Shown here piece after piece: positions 25,257 through 34,262 of a stretch of DNA of 45,329 bases. The DNA is from an uncultured Neomegalonema sp. Lineage in GTDB: Bacteria > Pseudomonadota > Alphaproteobacteria > Rhodobacterales > Rhodobacteraceae. Each line of letters begins with the position of its first letter. Position 1 is the stretch's first letter. Location of the stretch: contig CALFFK010000068.1 in assembly GCA_937957975.1 (NCBI GenBank), positions 1 to 45,329 on the forward strand. The letters run 5' to 3'. The translations under genes and the position numbers were made by a program. Under the pieces are notes generated by a model. The model was not told the DNA's origin. It made no database searches and worked only from the letters and a program-made list of their open reading frames with translations.

Positions 25257-25946
25257 ATGGCGGTTATTCTGATAACAGGCGCGAATCGGGGCATCGGATT
25301 TGCTATGGCGCGGCAGGCGGCGGCGCGGGGCGATGAGGTGATAGCCACTGCGCGCGACCCGGAAAGCGCCAATGCGCTTAGGGCGCTGGCGCAGGAGACA
25401 GGGCGCATCACCCTCCGCGCCCTTGACGTGACCAATGAAGACAGCATTGCGGCACTGGCGGAGGCGACGAAAGAGGATGTGGATTTGCTGGTGCTCAATG
25501 CCGGCGTTCTGAACAGCTATGGTGGTGTCGATGATGAAGCTCATGATGCCGGAGCATGGCGCGATGTGCTAATGACGAATGTGGCTGGACCATTTCTCGT
25601 GACCCGCGCATTGCTGTCGCATGTCGAACGGGGACAGGGGCGCAGGATTGCCATTGTCTCTTCGGTGATGGGGTCGAACGAACGGGCCAGCGGCAATGCC
25701 TATCCCTATCGCGCATCCAAGGCAGCGGCAGTGAATGTTGCGCGCAATCTGGCCGTCGAGCTGAAGCCAAGGGGGATTGCGGTGGGCGCGTATCATCCGG
25801 GCTGGGTACGCACGGATATGGGCGGTGGCGGTGCGGATATTTCGGCGGAGGATAGCGCCGGGGGGCTGCTCGCACGGTTCGATGCCCTGTCCATGACAAC
25901 GACAGGCGTTTTTGAGGATTACAAGGGCGCGGAGATACCGTTTTGA
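25257..25946 (+). CDS. Short-chain dehydrogenase/reductase (catalytically complete)
   Basis: The 229-residue SDR has the NAD(P)-binding TGANRGIG near residue 7, LNAGVLN near residue 80, Ser in IVSSVMGS near residue 130 and the active-site pair in YPYRASKAA (Tyr and Lys four apart). The family resembles the C-factor/sniffer-type SDRs without the extended C-terminus. The substrate is unknown. I chose ATG 25257 because the open frame upstream lies in the divergent promoter region. Its stop overlaps the TTG start of the small membrane protein at 25943. Confidence 0.88.
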   Translation: MAVILITGANRGIGFAMARQAAARGDEVIATARDPESANALRALAQETGRITLRALDVTNEDSIAALAEATKEDVDLLVLNAGVLNSYGGVDDEAHDAGAWRDVLMTNVAGPFLVTRALLSHVERGQGRRIAIVSSVMGSNERASGNAYPYRASKAAAVNVARNLAVELKPRGIAVGAYHPGWVRTDMGGGGADISAEDSAGGLLARFDALSMTTTGVFEDYKGAEIPF

Positions 25947-26158
25947 TCGCTGGAATCGCGCTTTATATAGGGATTTTTCTGACTGTGCTGGGGCTGGTGG
26001 GCCTTGCAGCCTGTATCCGCAAGGCGATTGCAGTAAAGCGCGGCACAGCCGATGGATCGAGCAAGTCAATGAACCGGCTCGTGGCGCTGAACATGGCGGC
26101 GGTGGGGACGGCGTTCTTCGGGCTGGCGCTCGTGACGGTGGGATTGTTGCTGCGGTAA
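25943..26158 (+). CDS. Small two-helix membrane protein
   Basis: The 71-residue product has two hydrophobic helices (about 2-24 and 46-70) joined by a short, positively charged, hydrophilic loop. This predicts a helical hairpin in the inner membrane with the loop inside. It starts with TTG inside the stop of the SDR gene (TTGA overlap), so it is translationally coupled. Its stop lies 2 bp before the convergent ArsR-methyltransferase gene ends. I do not recognise a named family. The membrane pattern and coupling make it likely to be real. Confidence 0.65.
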   Translation: MIAGIALYIGIFLTVLGLVGLAACIRKAIAVKRGTADGSSKSMNRLVALNMAAVGTAFFGLALVTVGLLLR

Positions 26159-26159
26159 A

Positions 26160-27143
26160 TCAGCCCTGCTTGGCGAATAACCAGAGGGAGACAGTCAGAC
26201 CTTCCTCTCCCATGGTTTCAGGGGCGGGAATTTCGCGCCAGTCGAGAGAGACTAACCCGGCGGCATCAGCGAGGCTGTCGATCTCTTCGCGCCCAAAGCC
26301 AAGACGGCGATGGGCATGTTGCTCGCGCAGAAATTCCAGTTCGTGCCGCGCGAAATCGACCACCAGCAATCGCCCATCGGACGCCAGCACACGCGCGGCC
26401 TCGGCCAGTGCAGCTCCGGGGTCAGTGAGAAAATGCAGCACTTGATGAATCACCGCAGCATCCGCAACACCATCCTCTTCGGGCAGGGCCAGAATATCCC
26501 CCTGTCGCAGTTCTGCGTGGGCCGGAACCGTTCCATCCTCCAGCCGCGCACGGGCGAGGGCGAGCATGTCAGCGTTGATGTCGAAGCCGGTCATCGTCTC
26601 GGCGCGGTCTGCCAGCACTGACAGCATCCATCCTGTGCCGGTACCGAGATCAAGCAGACGAGTAAAGGGTTTGCCACTCACCGGAGTGAGCAAATCGCGT
26701 GCGGCTTCCTCAACCGCATCCTCGGAAGCATGAAGGGCGCGCAGTCGATCCCATTCGGAGGCATTTTCGCGGAAATATGCCTCGGCTGCCTCGGCACGCC
26801 GCCGCCGCACACGGTCGAGTCGTTCTGCATCGCGACGCAGGTCAGGCGCTTGTCCCTCCATTGCCTCAAGGGTGAAGGCAGCAAGGCGGGCGGGAAAGCC
26901 ATCGCGGGCAATGCGGAAGAAAGCCCAGCTTCCCTCACGCCGCCGCTCAACCAGCCCTGCATCAACCAGCAGTTTCAGGTGGCGCGAAATGCGTGGCTGG
27001 CTTTGGGCCAGAATCTGGGTCAACTCGCTGACGGTCAACTCGCCCTCCGACAAGACGCGAAGAATACGCAAGCGTGTTCCTTCGGCGGCCCCTCGCAAGG
27101 CGTCGAGCACAGTTTCCATCGGGGCGGTTACATCCTCCGTCAT
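26160..27143 (-). CDS. ArsR-type regulator fused to SAM-dependent methyltransferase
   Basis: The 327-residue fusion has an N-terminal winged helix (about 10-95: SELTQILAQSQPRISRHLKLLVDAGLVERR) and a class I methyltransferase domain (about 140-325) with SAM motif LLDLGTGTGWM and a later VIHQVLHFLTDP stretch. The metal-binding cysteines of classical ArsR are absent. In many alphaproteobacteria this fusion sits next to metF and is linked to methionine/SAM metabolism. No metF is present here. The gene is divergent from mlaA. Confidence 0.88.
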   Translation of the reverse strand: MTEDVTAPMETVLDALRGAAEGTRLRILRVLSEGELTVSELTQILAQSQPRISRHLKLLVDAGLVERRREGSWAFFRIARDGFPARLAAFTLEAMEGQAPDLRRDAERLDRVRRRRAEAAEAYFRENASEWDRLRALHASEDAVEEAARDLLTPVSGKPFTRLLDLGTGTGWMLSVLADRAETMTGFDINADMLALARARLEDGTVPAHAELRQGDILALPEEDGVADAAVIHQVLHFLTDPGAALAEAARVLASDGRLLVVDFARHELEFLREQHAHRRLGFGREEIDSLADAAGLVSLDWREIPAPETMGEEGLTVSLWLFAKQG

Positions 27144-27324
27144 CGGGTTCCGTATGCCCCGCCACGACGGTGAAGTACAAGGATAGTTGCACCATCAATC
27201 GGGGTGTGAAGGCAACATTAACCCTTACTGTGCCTATTGGTCGATCATTAAAGACTATGAATCGGGTCTGGATGGCCTATTTATAAAATGCAGTCAGGCG
27301 TAATTTTCAGATGTGGTGCTGTAA

Positions 27325-28071
27325 ATGAAATTCTTCCAATCTGTGTCGGGCGTTATCGCTCTCTCCTTCATTGCCTTATCGGGCTGCGCGCAATCCACAA
27401 CCGTGGAGAACGGCTATGATCCGGCGGAGTATCTGAACCGCCCTTTCCATGCGCTGAACAAGGGTTTGGACACCGCGATCATCCGCCCGATCTCAAAGGG
27501 ATATGGCGCAGTGGTTCCAGCGACGGTCAAGCATATCGTGAATAACGAAGTGCGTTTTCTCTCGTTGCCAGGCACACTCGTAAACTCTGCCCTTCAGGGT
27601 AATATCGAGCGTACCGGCGACACGGCGGCCCGGATATTTGTCAATGCAACGCTGGGTGGGCTGGGTGCGCTCGATCCGGCGACCGATCTGAAAATTCCCG
27701 AACATGACGAGGATTTTGGCCAGACACTGGCGGTTTGGGGCGCGAATCAAGGGGCGTATTACGAACTGCCGTTGCTGGGGCCATCCTCATCGCGTGATTT
27801 TGCGGGAACATTAGGGGATTTGGTTCTCAACCCGCTTAGTTATGTTGGCAGTGGAACGGGCGGAACGTTGCTCGGTGCAGGGCGGCGGGCAGCAAGCATC
27901 GTTGATACACGCCATGAATTCTCTGACGTGATCGACGAGGCGCTTTATAATAGCCCTGACAGTTATGTTACTGTGCGAAATCTTTATCTTCAGCGCCGCA
28001 ACAACGCCATACTTAACGGCCAATTTGATGCCGACGCGCGGCCCGATATTTTCGAAGAGGGTGAGTTCTAG
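27325..28071 (+). CDS. mlaA: MlaA/VacJ outer-membrane lipoprotein
   Basis: The 248-residue lipoprotein has a signal peptide with the lipobox LSG-C21. The MlaA fold follows with YDPAEYLNRPFHALNK (residues about 32-47), the RFLSLPGTLVNSALQG hairpin region and the GLGALDPATDLKIP...DFGQTLAVWG block. It forms the outer-membrane part of the Mla pathway, which moves mislocalised phospholipids back to the inner membrane. It is followed by mlaC after 97 bp. The genes mlaF, mlaE and mlaD are not in the window. Confidence 0.93.
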   Translation: MKFFQSVSGVIALSFIALSGCAQSTTVENGYDPAEYLNRPFHALNKGLDTAIIRPISKGYGAVVPATVKHIVNNEVRFLSLPGTLVNSALQGNIERTGDTAARIFVNATLGGLGALDPATDLKIPEHDEDFGQTLAVWGANQGAYYELPLLGPSSSRDFAGTLGDLVLNPLSYVGSGTGGTLLGAGRRAASIVDTRHEFSDVIDEALYNSPDSYVTVRNLYLQRRNNAILNGQFDADARPDIFEEGEF

Positions 28072-28168
28072 CCCACGGGCCAACCCGCTTTCATCGTTGA
28101 CAAGGGCCGACCCGTTTAACGGATCGGGTTCCGCCCGCGCTTCTTACCTTTACTGGCTGGAGTTACCC

Positions 28169-28762
28169 ATGAACCGCCGCCTCTTTCTCGCCACGGCCAC
28201 TGCTGGTCTGGCCATTACTGCCCCCCGTCTTGCCTTTGCCCAAAGTGCGGAAGCCGCCGCGCGGGAGTTGGTACAACAGGTTTCCACCGAGATGCTTGCG
28301 CTGTTGCGCAGCCCATCTACGCCAGCGGAGAAGCAAGCCGCATTTATGGATATGATGGATCGCTATTCCAATATGCGCCAAATCGCAGGTTTTGCACTTG
28401 GGCGATATGGACGAAATATGTCGGAACCGCTGAAATTGCGCTATATTGAGGCTTTCAAGCAGTTCGTCGCCGCGTCCTATATTGGCCGCTTCTCGGAATA
28501 TTCGGGTGAAACCATTGATGTCGGCAATGCTCGCCGGACCCGCAGCGGCTATGCCGTGGATACCTCGGTCAGGCGTGGGACGCAGCCGCCGCTTTCAGTG
28601 CGGTGGGAAATCTCTGATCGTTCGGGTAAGCCGCTTATCGAGGATTTCGAGATTGAGGGTGTATCGATGGCAACGTCACAGCGGGGCGAGTTCACCTCAC
28701 TCATCAATAGCTATGGTGGCGATATGGAGAGATTCGTCCAGTATCTCGAATCGCGCGGGTAA
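28169..28762 (+). CDS. mlaC: MlaC/Ttg2D periplasmic phospholipid carrier
   Basis: The 197-residue exported protein belongs to the MlaC family: a helical N-terminal half with MDRYSNMRQIAGFALGRYGRNMSE, then FVAASYIGRFSEYSGETIDV and the late DFEIEGVSMATSQRGEF strand. It shuttles phospholipids between MlaA and the MlaFEDB complex. The signal peptide opens with MNRRLFLATA and so has a twin-arginine-like motif, which would fit export of a folded form; that is an inference. ATG 28169 is preceded by GGAG. A strong terminator follows at 28790. Confidence 0.92.
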   Translation: MNRRLFLATATAGLAITAPRLAFAQSAEAAARELVQQVSTEMLALLRSPSTPAEKQAAFMDMMDRYSNMRQIAGFALGRYGRNMSEPLKLRYIEAFKQFVAASYIGRFSEYSGETIDVGNARRTRSGYAVDTSVRRGTQPPLSVRWEISDRSGKPLIEDFEIEGVSMATSQRGEFTSLINSYGGDMERFVQYLESRG

Positions 28763-28789
28763 TTCCCCGGACAGCTATTCCGTCTTTGG

Positions 28790-28824
28790 CCATCGCCCCG
28801 TGATCCGGGGCGATGGTTTTTTTT
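28790..28824 (+). terminator. Rho-independent terminator of mlaA-mlaC
   Basis: A perfect 11-bp stem (CCATCGCCCCG pairs with CGGGGCGATGG), a 5-nt loop and eight T residues lie 27 bp after the mlaC stop. The T-tract lies over the 3' end of the convergent gene at 28823. The opposite strand lacks a T-tract, so it works in one direction. Confidence 0.93.
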
Positions 28825-29239
28825 ATTCTGCCATGCCGGTATCGGCATCATCCACACCCTGAACGCCACGATACGAGCGCCAAATATGGGATGAAATCGT
28901 GAACCAGCCGAGCATGATGCCGCCACCGATGATGCCGGTTATGATCAGCTGGTCGGTATTATCCTCACTGAAAAGGCCGTTGTCGCGCAGGGCGAAGAGA
29001 ACCACCCCGATCACCGCCAGAAAGCATAAGGCACCGAGCATCTGGAATTGCCGCCTCGAAAGCGGCAGGTTCAGACCAAAAAACATGATCCAGACGGCAC
29101 TGCCAAGGGTCACGATATAGGGATGCTCTGTAACCTGATCGACGGCCATGTAGAAAAGGCCGAAGCCCGGCCAGAAAGCCACGGCAAGCAGAAGAATGGC
29201 AAAGATCATCTGTAGCAGGCGAAAAGCGATGGTACCCAT
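28823..29239 (-). CDS. Small four-helix membrane protein, DUF6524-like
   Basis: The 138-residue protein has four hydrophobic helices (about 5-25, 42-60, 66-84 and 98-116) and a polar C-terminus. The last helix and tail (GWFTISSHIWRSYRGVQGVDD) resemble the DUF6524 family of proteobacterial inner-membrane proteins. The function is unknown. I chose ATG 29237-29239, which has GGAGA 10 nt upstream; a longer frame would add a hydrophilic stretch without membrane character. It is divergent from the CoxE-like gene. Confidence 0.68.
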   Translation of the reverse strand: MGTIAFRLLQMIFAILLLAVAFWPGFGLFYMAVDQVTEHPYIVTLGSAVWIMFFGLNLPLSRRQFQMLGALCFLAVIGVVLFALRDNGLFSEDNTDQLIITGIIGGGIMLGWFTISSHIWRSYRGVQGVDDADTGMAE

Positions 29240-29490
29240 TTGCGATGGTTCTCCTGCAAAATTCGATCTCTTGGCAATTGCACAACGATGGTAAACGAAA
29301 CGTTCACTTGGGCGACGGGGTACATATCGTAGGGGGAGAGAGGATGAAAACGACACCGCCCGCATGACGCCCGGTGTGATCTACGCTATGTCTAACGGGC
29401 TTATCCAAGGAGACGACCGAAATTCACTCGTAAGCCTGTTTGCCACTTTGCAGGGGTTTTACCCGAAGCTATTGGAAAGAGACCCCAGCA

Positions 29491-30777
29491 ATGACCTCCT
29501 ACCCCCTCCCCGATACTCCCGGCAGGCTGGCTGATAATATCGCACATTTTGCGCGGGCGTTGAGGAAGGCGGGGGTTCCGGTGGGGCCAGCGCATATCCT
29601 GAATGCGGTCCATGCGGTCGAGGCGGCGGGGTTCTCGAAGCGCGAGGATTTTTACTTCACCCTGCGCGCCTGTCTGGTGACGCGGCGGGATCAGATACCG
29701 TTATTCGATCAATGTTTCCGTATGTTCTGGCGCGATCCACAATTCATCGAGAAGATGATGGGCGCGCTGATGCCGCAAATCCGCGCCCCGCGCAATGATG
29801 AGAAACGGGCCGCTGAAACACGGGCGGCGGAGGCGATGCTGGACGGGGCGGATAACCCGATTCCTCCCCCGCTTGAGGAGGAAGAAGAAAAGATCGAATT
29901 CGATGCCTCCCTCACATTCTCTGGCACCGAAAAGCTGGAAGCGCGGGATTTCGATCAGATGACAGGGTCAGAGTTGCGGGAAGCAGAGAGGGCGATCGCG
30001 TCCTTGCGTCTGCCGGTCAAGCCACTGCCCACGCGCCGGACGATCCGTTCGCACCGGGGGCGTTCACCCGATTGGCGGGCGGCGATGCGTGGGGCGATGC
30101 GGCCCGGTGGATTGATGACCCTGCCTGTGCGTGACCGGCGCAAGGATTGGCCCGCATTGGTGGCCTTGTGCGATATTTCCGGCTCGATGAGCGGATATTC
30201 GCGGATGCTGCTGCATTTTCTGCACGCGGCGTCCAAACGTGAGGGGGACGGGTGGTCGAAGGTCAATGCCTTCACCTTTGGCACGCGCCTGACCAACATC
30301 ACCCGCGCCCTGCAAAAGCGTGATCCCGATGAAGCACTGGAGGCGGCGGGTGCCGAAGCACTGGATTGGGAGGGCGGTACGCGAATTGGGCCATCCTTGC
30401 AGGAGTTTAATCGCCTCTGGGCGAGGCGGGTCCTGGGGCGGGGAGCGACTGTGTTGCTCATCACCGATGGGTTGGACCGGGAAGAACCCGATTTGCTGTT
30501 AAAAGAAGCAAAGCGCTTGCGCTTGTCCTGCCGTCGGTTGATCTGGTTGAATCCGCTGTTGCGGTGGGATGGGTTTGCCCCGCGCGCACAAGGAGTGCGG
30601 GCATTGTTGCGGGAGGTCGATGCCTTTCGCGCGACCCATAATATCGAGTCGTTGCGTGATCTGGCCGCAACGCTGATGGATGAGAGCGATAGTGGCCTGC
30701 AAGCCCGTTATACAGCGATGCTTGATGAACCTGCCCCCCGGCCCAAACGGCTGACTTTCGAGGGTTTCGAGGGGTAG
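29491..30777 (+). CDS. CoxE-like VWA-domain protein
   Basis: The 428-residue protein opens with the CoxE_N helical region (LADNIAHFARALRKAGVPVGP at 11-31) and has an acidic linker near residue 130. Its C-terminal VWA domain carries the MIDAS motif DISGSMSG, FGTRLTNIT and LLITDGLDRE. CoxE acts with the MoxR-type ATPase CoxD to mature the active site of aerobic CO-dehydrogenase-type molybdenum enzymes. The partner coxD is not adjacent and not in the window. It fits functionally with the xdhC/mocA run 7 kb away. ATG 29491 is the start nearest to the conserved N-terminus. Confidence 0.87.
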   Translation: MTSYPLPDTPGRLADNIAHFARALRKAGVPVGPAHILNAVHAVEAAGFSKREDFYFTLRACLVTRRDQIPLFDQCFRMFWRDPQFIEKMMGALMPQIRAPRNDEKRAAETRAAEAMLDGADNPIPPPLEEEEEKIEFDASLTFSGTEKLEARDFDQMTGSELREAERAIASLRLPVKPLPTRRTIRSHRGRSPDWRAAMRGAMRPGGLMTLPVRDRRKDWPALVALCDISGSMSGYSRMLLHFLHAASKREGDGWSKVNAFTFGTRLTNITRALQKRDPDEALEAAGAEALDWEGGTRIGPSLQEFNRLWARRVLGRGATVLLITDGLDREEPDLLLKEAKRLRLSCRRLIWLNPLLRWDGFAPRAQGVRALLREVDAFRATHNIESLRDLAATLMDESDSGLQARYTAMLDEPAPRPKRLTFEGFEG

Positions 30778-30876
30778 CGCCTACCGTTAAGCAACCGCGA
30801 TGCCCGGTAAAACCTTGCCCTCTCGCTTACGGTTATTCCATGATTGGCATGTGATGCAGGGACGGGGGCGACAACC

Positions 30877-32010
30877 ATGGATTTCACTTTCGACACCACC
30901 GCGCGCTGTGTCTTTCGGGATGGCGCAGCGAGCGACCTTGGCCCCCTTTCGGCTCGTATCCTTCCGCGCGGAAAAATCCTTTTTGCCACCGATGCTACAA
31001 TCCGGGGGTTGGGGTTGGCGGAAGAAGCGTTGCAAAGCCTTATCCGTGCCGGATACGACCCCATACTCTTCGATGAGGTAACACCTGACCCCCCCGCCCC
31101 GATGATCCTGCGCGCGGTGGCCCTTGCCCGCAGCGAAAAGGTTGGCGGCGTGGTCGCCTTTGGTGGCGGCTCAACCATAGATACCGCCAAGCTGGCCGCT
31201 TATCTCGCCTGTTCGGACCAAAGCCTTGACGCGATTTATGGCGTGAACCAGTGTATTGATGAGCGTCTGCCCCTCGTCTGCGTTCCCACCACAGGTGGCA
31301 CTGGCTCCGAAGCCACGCCAATTTCGGTCGTCACGAAATCCGATACCGAAAAAATGGGGGTCTCCTCCCCACAACTCATGCCCGATCTGGCCGTGCTGGA
31401 CCCTGTCCTCTCCGTCACCCTGTCTGCTGAACACACAGCGGCAACCGGCATCGACGCCATGGTCCATGCCATTGAGGCCTACACGACCAAGCTCAGAAAA
31501 AACCCTGTTTCCGACGCCCTCGCGCTGGAGGCTTTACGCCTCCTCTCCATGCATATCCGGCGTGCTGTTACGGCCCCCGAAGACCGCGAAGCGCGGGGCG
31601 GGATGCTCCTTGGTTCGATGCTGGCGGGCAAAGCCTTTGCCAACGCGCCCTGCGCCGCCGTCCACGCGCTTGCCTATCCTTTGGGGGCGCGCTTCCACCT
31701 GCCCCACGGATTGAGCAACGCCCTGTTGTTACCGGCAGTTCTGCGCTTCAATCGCAGTGCGGTTGAGGCCGATTACGCCCGCCTCGGTGAAATCATCTTT
31801 GGTGAGCAAACCGCCGATGCCCTCATCAACGGCTTCACGCGCCTTGGCCCTGATCTGGGCCTTCCCGCGCGGCTGTCGCAGACCCCCATAACCGAACCCT
31901 ACCTTGCCATCATGGCCCATGACGCCATGGCACAGACGCGCCTGTTGCAAAACAATCCCCGCGACGTCAGCGAAGCCGACGCCCTTGCAATCTACCGCGA
32001 TGCATTCTGA
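30877..32010 (+). CDS. Iron-containing alcohol dehydrogenase
   Basis: The 377-residue enzyme of the group III Fe-ADH family has the NAD-binding GGGST at 97-101, TTGGTGSEATP at 138-148, and metal ligands D193, H197, H263 and H277. It oxidises alcohols or reduces aldehydes with NAD(P). The substrate cannot be read from sequence. ATG 30877 is chosen, with GGGGGCG upstream. The gene is convergent with the patatin gene, leaving only 4 bp between the stops. Confidence 0.92.
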   Translation: MDFTFDTTARCVFRDGAASDLGPLSARILPRGKILFATDATIRGLGLAEEALQSLIRAGYDPILFDEVTPDPPAPMILRAVALARSEKVGGVVAFGGGSTIDTAKLAAYLACSDQSLDAIYGVNQCIDERLPLVCVPTTGGTGSEATPISVVTKSDTEKMGVSSPQLMPDLAVLDPVLSVTLSAEHTAATGIDAMVHAIEAYTTKLRKNPVSDALALEALRLLSMHIRRAVTAPEDREARGGMLLGSMLAGKAFANAPCAAVHALAYPLGARFHLPHGLSNALLLPAVLRFNRSAVEADYARLGEIIFGEQTADALINGFTRLGPDLGLPARLSQTPITEPYLAIMAHDAMAQTRLLQNNPRDVSEADALAIYRDAF

Positions 32011-32014
32011 CGGA

Positions 32015-34129
32015 TCATACCAAGCTCCAGCGCGGCCCCTTTGACCGAAGCCTTACCTGACCCGCCACCACCCGCTCTTTCACGTCTGCCTCGGTCAGGG
32101 TCAACGCCTTCATCGGATCGCCCGCCTCCGGGACAAAGATCGTCGATTGCGCGGCCAGCTCCGCCATTGTCGCCTTGCGCCTTCCATTGCGGACGATGGC
32201 GGCATAGAGCGCCCGGTCGCGGGGGTCGTCAAAATAACGGGAGGCAAGCAATTGGTTGCGTGCGACCATCTCACCCTTGATCTTGTTCCCCAGATCAACT
32301 GACAGCGCATCACGAATACCCCCGCCAACCCATGGCAGCCCTTCCCAAAGGTATTTCGCAATCCGACGCTTGAACATACCAGTAATACCGATCTCACCAA
32401 GCAGCGGCGTGGCAATCCGCCCTATCCGCGCTTCGGTGGCTTTGCGCCCCATATTGAAGTCATCAAGGCTCAATCCCGGCCATCGATCCCCACGTTCGGT
32501 TTTCCCCCATTCCTCTGGCAGGGGGCGGGGATAGAACAACCCATCCTCGTCCACAAAATCCGGCAACGCATCATTGGCAACCTGAAGGATGCGCGCCATC
32601 CCTGATTCTGCCCCATGCAACAGGTCATTGCGACCAGCAAAAACGGGGTTTTCACTATCAAGCACGAAATATTTGCACAGAAAGGATCGGCAATTATGCT
32701 GGCCAAGGCGGTAATCATGCTCCCGGAATACCCGGTTGAAAAAGCCACCAAAGCCCCCCACGAACCCGCTTGCAATTGCCATCGCTCCGCGCAGCTTTGC
32801 CCCGTCCGGCGATACCCGTGATGGCGCAACCAAAAACCGCGAATGGATATTCGTATCCGTCGCGCTCAATAATTCGGTCAGTTTGAAGCGCGCCTGATTG
32901 ATGAGCGATGGCAACAAACGGCGCGCAGCAAATAACGCCCGGCTTTCGTTACGTCTTCCGGCATCATCCCCGGCTTCGCTTGCCAGCGTCATCTCCGGCC
33001 CTTCGGGAAACGGATCAATCATAATGACGGCCCGATGCGCCGCCTTCGCCCCGCGTGGATTGGGGGCCAGCGCCCATCCCTCCTGTGCAGTATCCTCCCC
33101 CCGGATCGCATAGCGCGCCAGTTCGAACGGCTCATTATTCGCAACCCCGCCATCCACGGCGATATAGCCGATATTGGCCCCCGGATTGACGCTGCCAATG
33201 GGCAGGCGCGGCGTGGGCCGACGCTCATGCGGGTCGGTTTCGATGGGCCATGCGCGGCTGTCGAGTTCATTATATGTCACGTCCAGCCGTTGCGAGGATA
33301 ACCCTCCCGGAAACGCCCCGCTTGCCACCGCAGAACGCACCAACCGCGCCCAGGGCCGGGGTACTTCATCCCCCCAGAGATCACCAAAATCGAGCCGGAT
33401 ACCTACTTCTTCCGGCACATGCAGCGCAATCCCGCGATCCGACCAGCGATCCAGCCACTCCGACCGCAAATCGGCCTCCCCTACATCATGCAGCCGGAAA
33501 TGCTCGACATTGCCATGGGATGACATGACATGCCCATGTCCATAAGCGTCTTCACCCCCAAATCGCACCTCATAGGTCACACCCATCAGGTTTGTGGTGG
33601 TCAGGAAAAGATCGAGCTCTTTCGCAACATAGCCCAATCGCTCGCCGTTCGGATGGCGCAGCACATCGCTCACAAGATCCTGCGCTTCCCGCCGGATATG
33701 GCTCGAATCCAGCACCGATTTGACCGGCAGATCGCGGCCATCCGCATCTGTCCCCACATCGCCACTACCGAGCAGGCCATCCCCTGCTTCATCCATCAGG
33801 CGAATACGATCGACCCAAAGTTCATGCAGCAGAGGCAGACCGGGTAGAAATTTGTCGTTTTTATCAAGAGATCGCACCCCCTGCACGAGGTTTGCCGCCG
33901 TCAGTGCCGCACAGATACCGCCCGCCGACGACCCGCTCATCGCCTTCACAATAACCCGGTGATCGACTTCCCCCGCCTGAAACCGTCTCTCATGTTCCGC
34001 CAGCGCCCGGAACAACGTATCCAGTACCCCTGCCGTATAAGCCCCCGCCGAAATCGCCCCGGCCATGGCCAGTCCGATAACAAACGTATTCTCCGCCCCC
34101 GCGTCGCGTGGCCCCTGCTCCGATTCCAT
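32015..34129 (-). CDS. Large patatin-like phospholipase
   Basis: The 704-residue protein has an N-terminal patatin domain with the catalytic serine in G66-S-S68-A-G70 and the aspartate in the VDGGVANNEPF motif near residue 320. The oxyanion loop is AMAGAISAGAY, less Gly-rich than usual. The long C-terminal region (about 400-700), including RLGQHNCRSFLCKYF, fits the DUF3376/patatin-related (TIGR03607-type) proteins. It probably hydrolyses phospholipid acyl chains. There is no signal peptide. Of two candidate starts, ATG 34127-34129 has GGAGG 6 nt upstream, whereas TTG 34133-34135 lies within that spacing. Confidence 0.87.
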   Translation of the reverse strand: MESEQGPRDAGAENTFVIGLAMAGAISAGAYTAGVLDTLFRALAEHERRFQAGEVDHRVIVKAMSGSSAGGICAALTAANLVQGVRSLDKNDKFLPGLPLLHELWVDRIRLMDEAGDGLLGSGDVGTDADGRDLPVKSVLDSSHIRREAQDLVSDVLRHPNGERLGYVAKELDLFLTTTNLMGVTYEVRFGGEDAYGHGHVMSSHGNVEHFRLHDVGEADLRSEWLDRWSDRGIALHVPEEVGIRLDFGDLWGDEVPRPWARLVRSAVASGAFPGGLSSQRLDVTYNELDSRAWPIETDPHERRPTPRLPIGSVNPGANIGYIAVDGGVANNEPFELARYAIRGEDTAQEGWALAPNPRGAKAAHRAVIMIDPFPEGPEMTLASEAGDDAGRRNESRALFAARRLLPSLINQARFKLTELLSATDTNIHSRFLVAPSRVSPDGAKLRGAMAIASGFVGGFGGFFNRVFREHDYRLGQHNCRSFLCKYFVLDSENPVFAGRNDLLHGAESGMARILQVANDALPDFVDEDGLFYPRPLPEEWGKTERGDRWPGLSLDDFNMGRKATEARIGRIATPLLGEIGITGMFKRRIAKYLWEGLPWVGGGIRDALSVDLGNKIKGEMVARNQLLASRYFDDPRDRALYAAIVRNGRRKATMAELAAQSTIFVPEAGDPMKALTLTEADVKERVVAGQVRLRSKGPRWSLV

Positions 34130-34135
34130 ACCCAA

Positions 34136-34140
34136 CCTCC
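34136..34140 (-). promoter_or_regulatory. Shine-Dalgarno GGAGG deciding the patatin start
   Basis: GGAGG ends 6 nt before ATG 34127-34129. The annotated-style TTG two codons upstream would touch it directly, so the ATG is the better start. Confidence 0.7.
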
Positions 34141-34262
34141 TGTTGCAGGGAATGAAATTTGCACATTTGTGTATTGAGACGAAACAATTTCGCCTTTGGG
34201 CAGAGTTCAGAGCATAAATTCCCTCACAATAAGAGAATAGATTGGTGACTCATTTGCCTCAA

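Noticed and set aside
29344-29367. A strong ribosome-like GGGGGAGAGAGG followed by a 7-codon frame, overlapping a 55-codon frame that runs into the CoxE-like gene
   Set aside because: It may be a leader peptide, but no attenuator structure or conserved sequence supports it, and the longer frame reads through the CoxE start.
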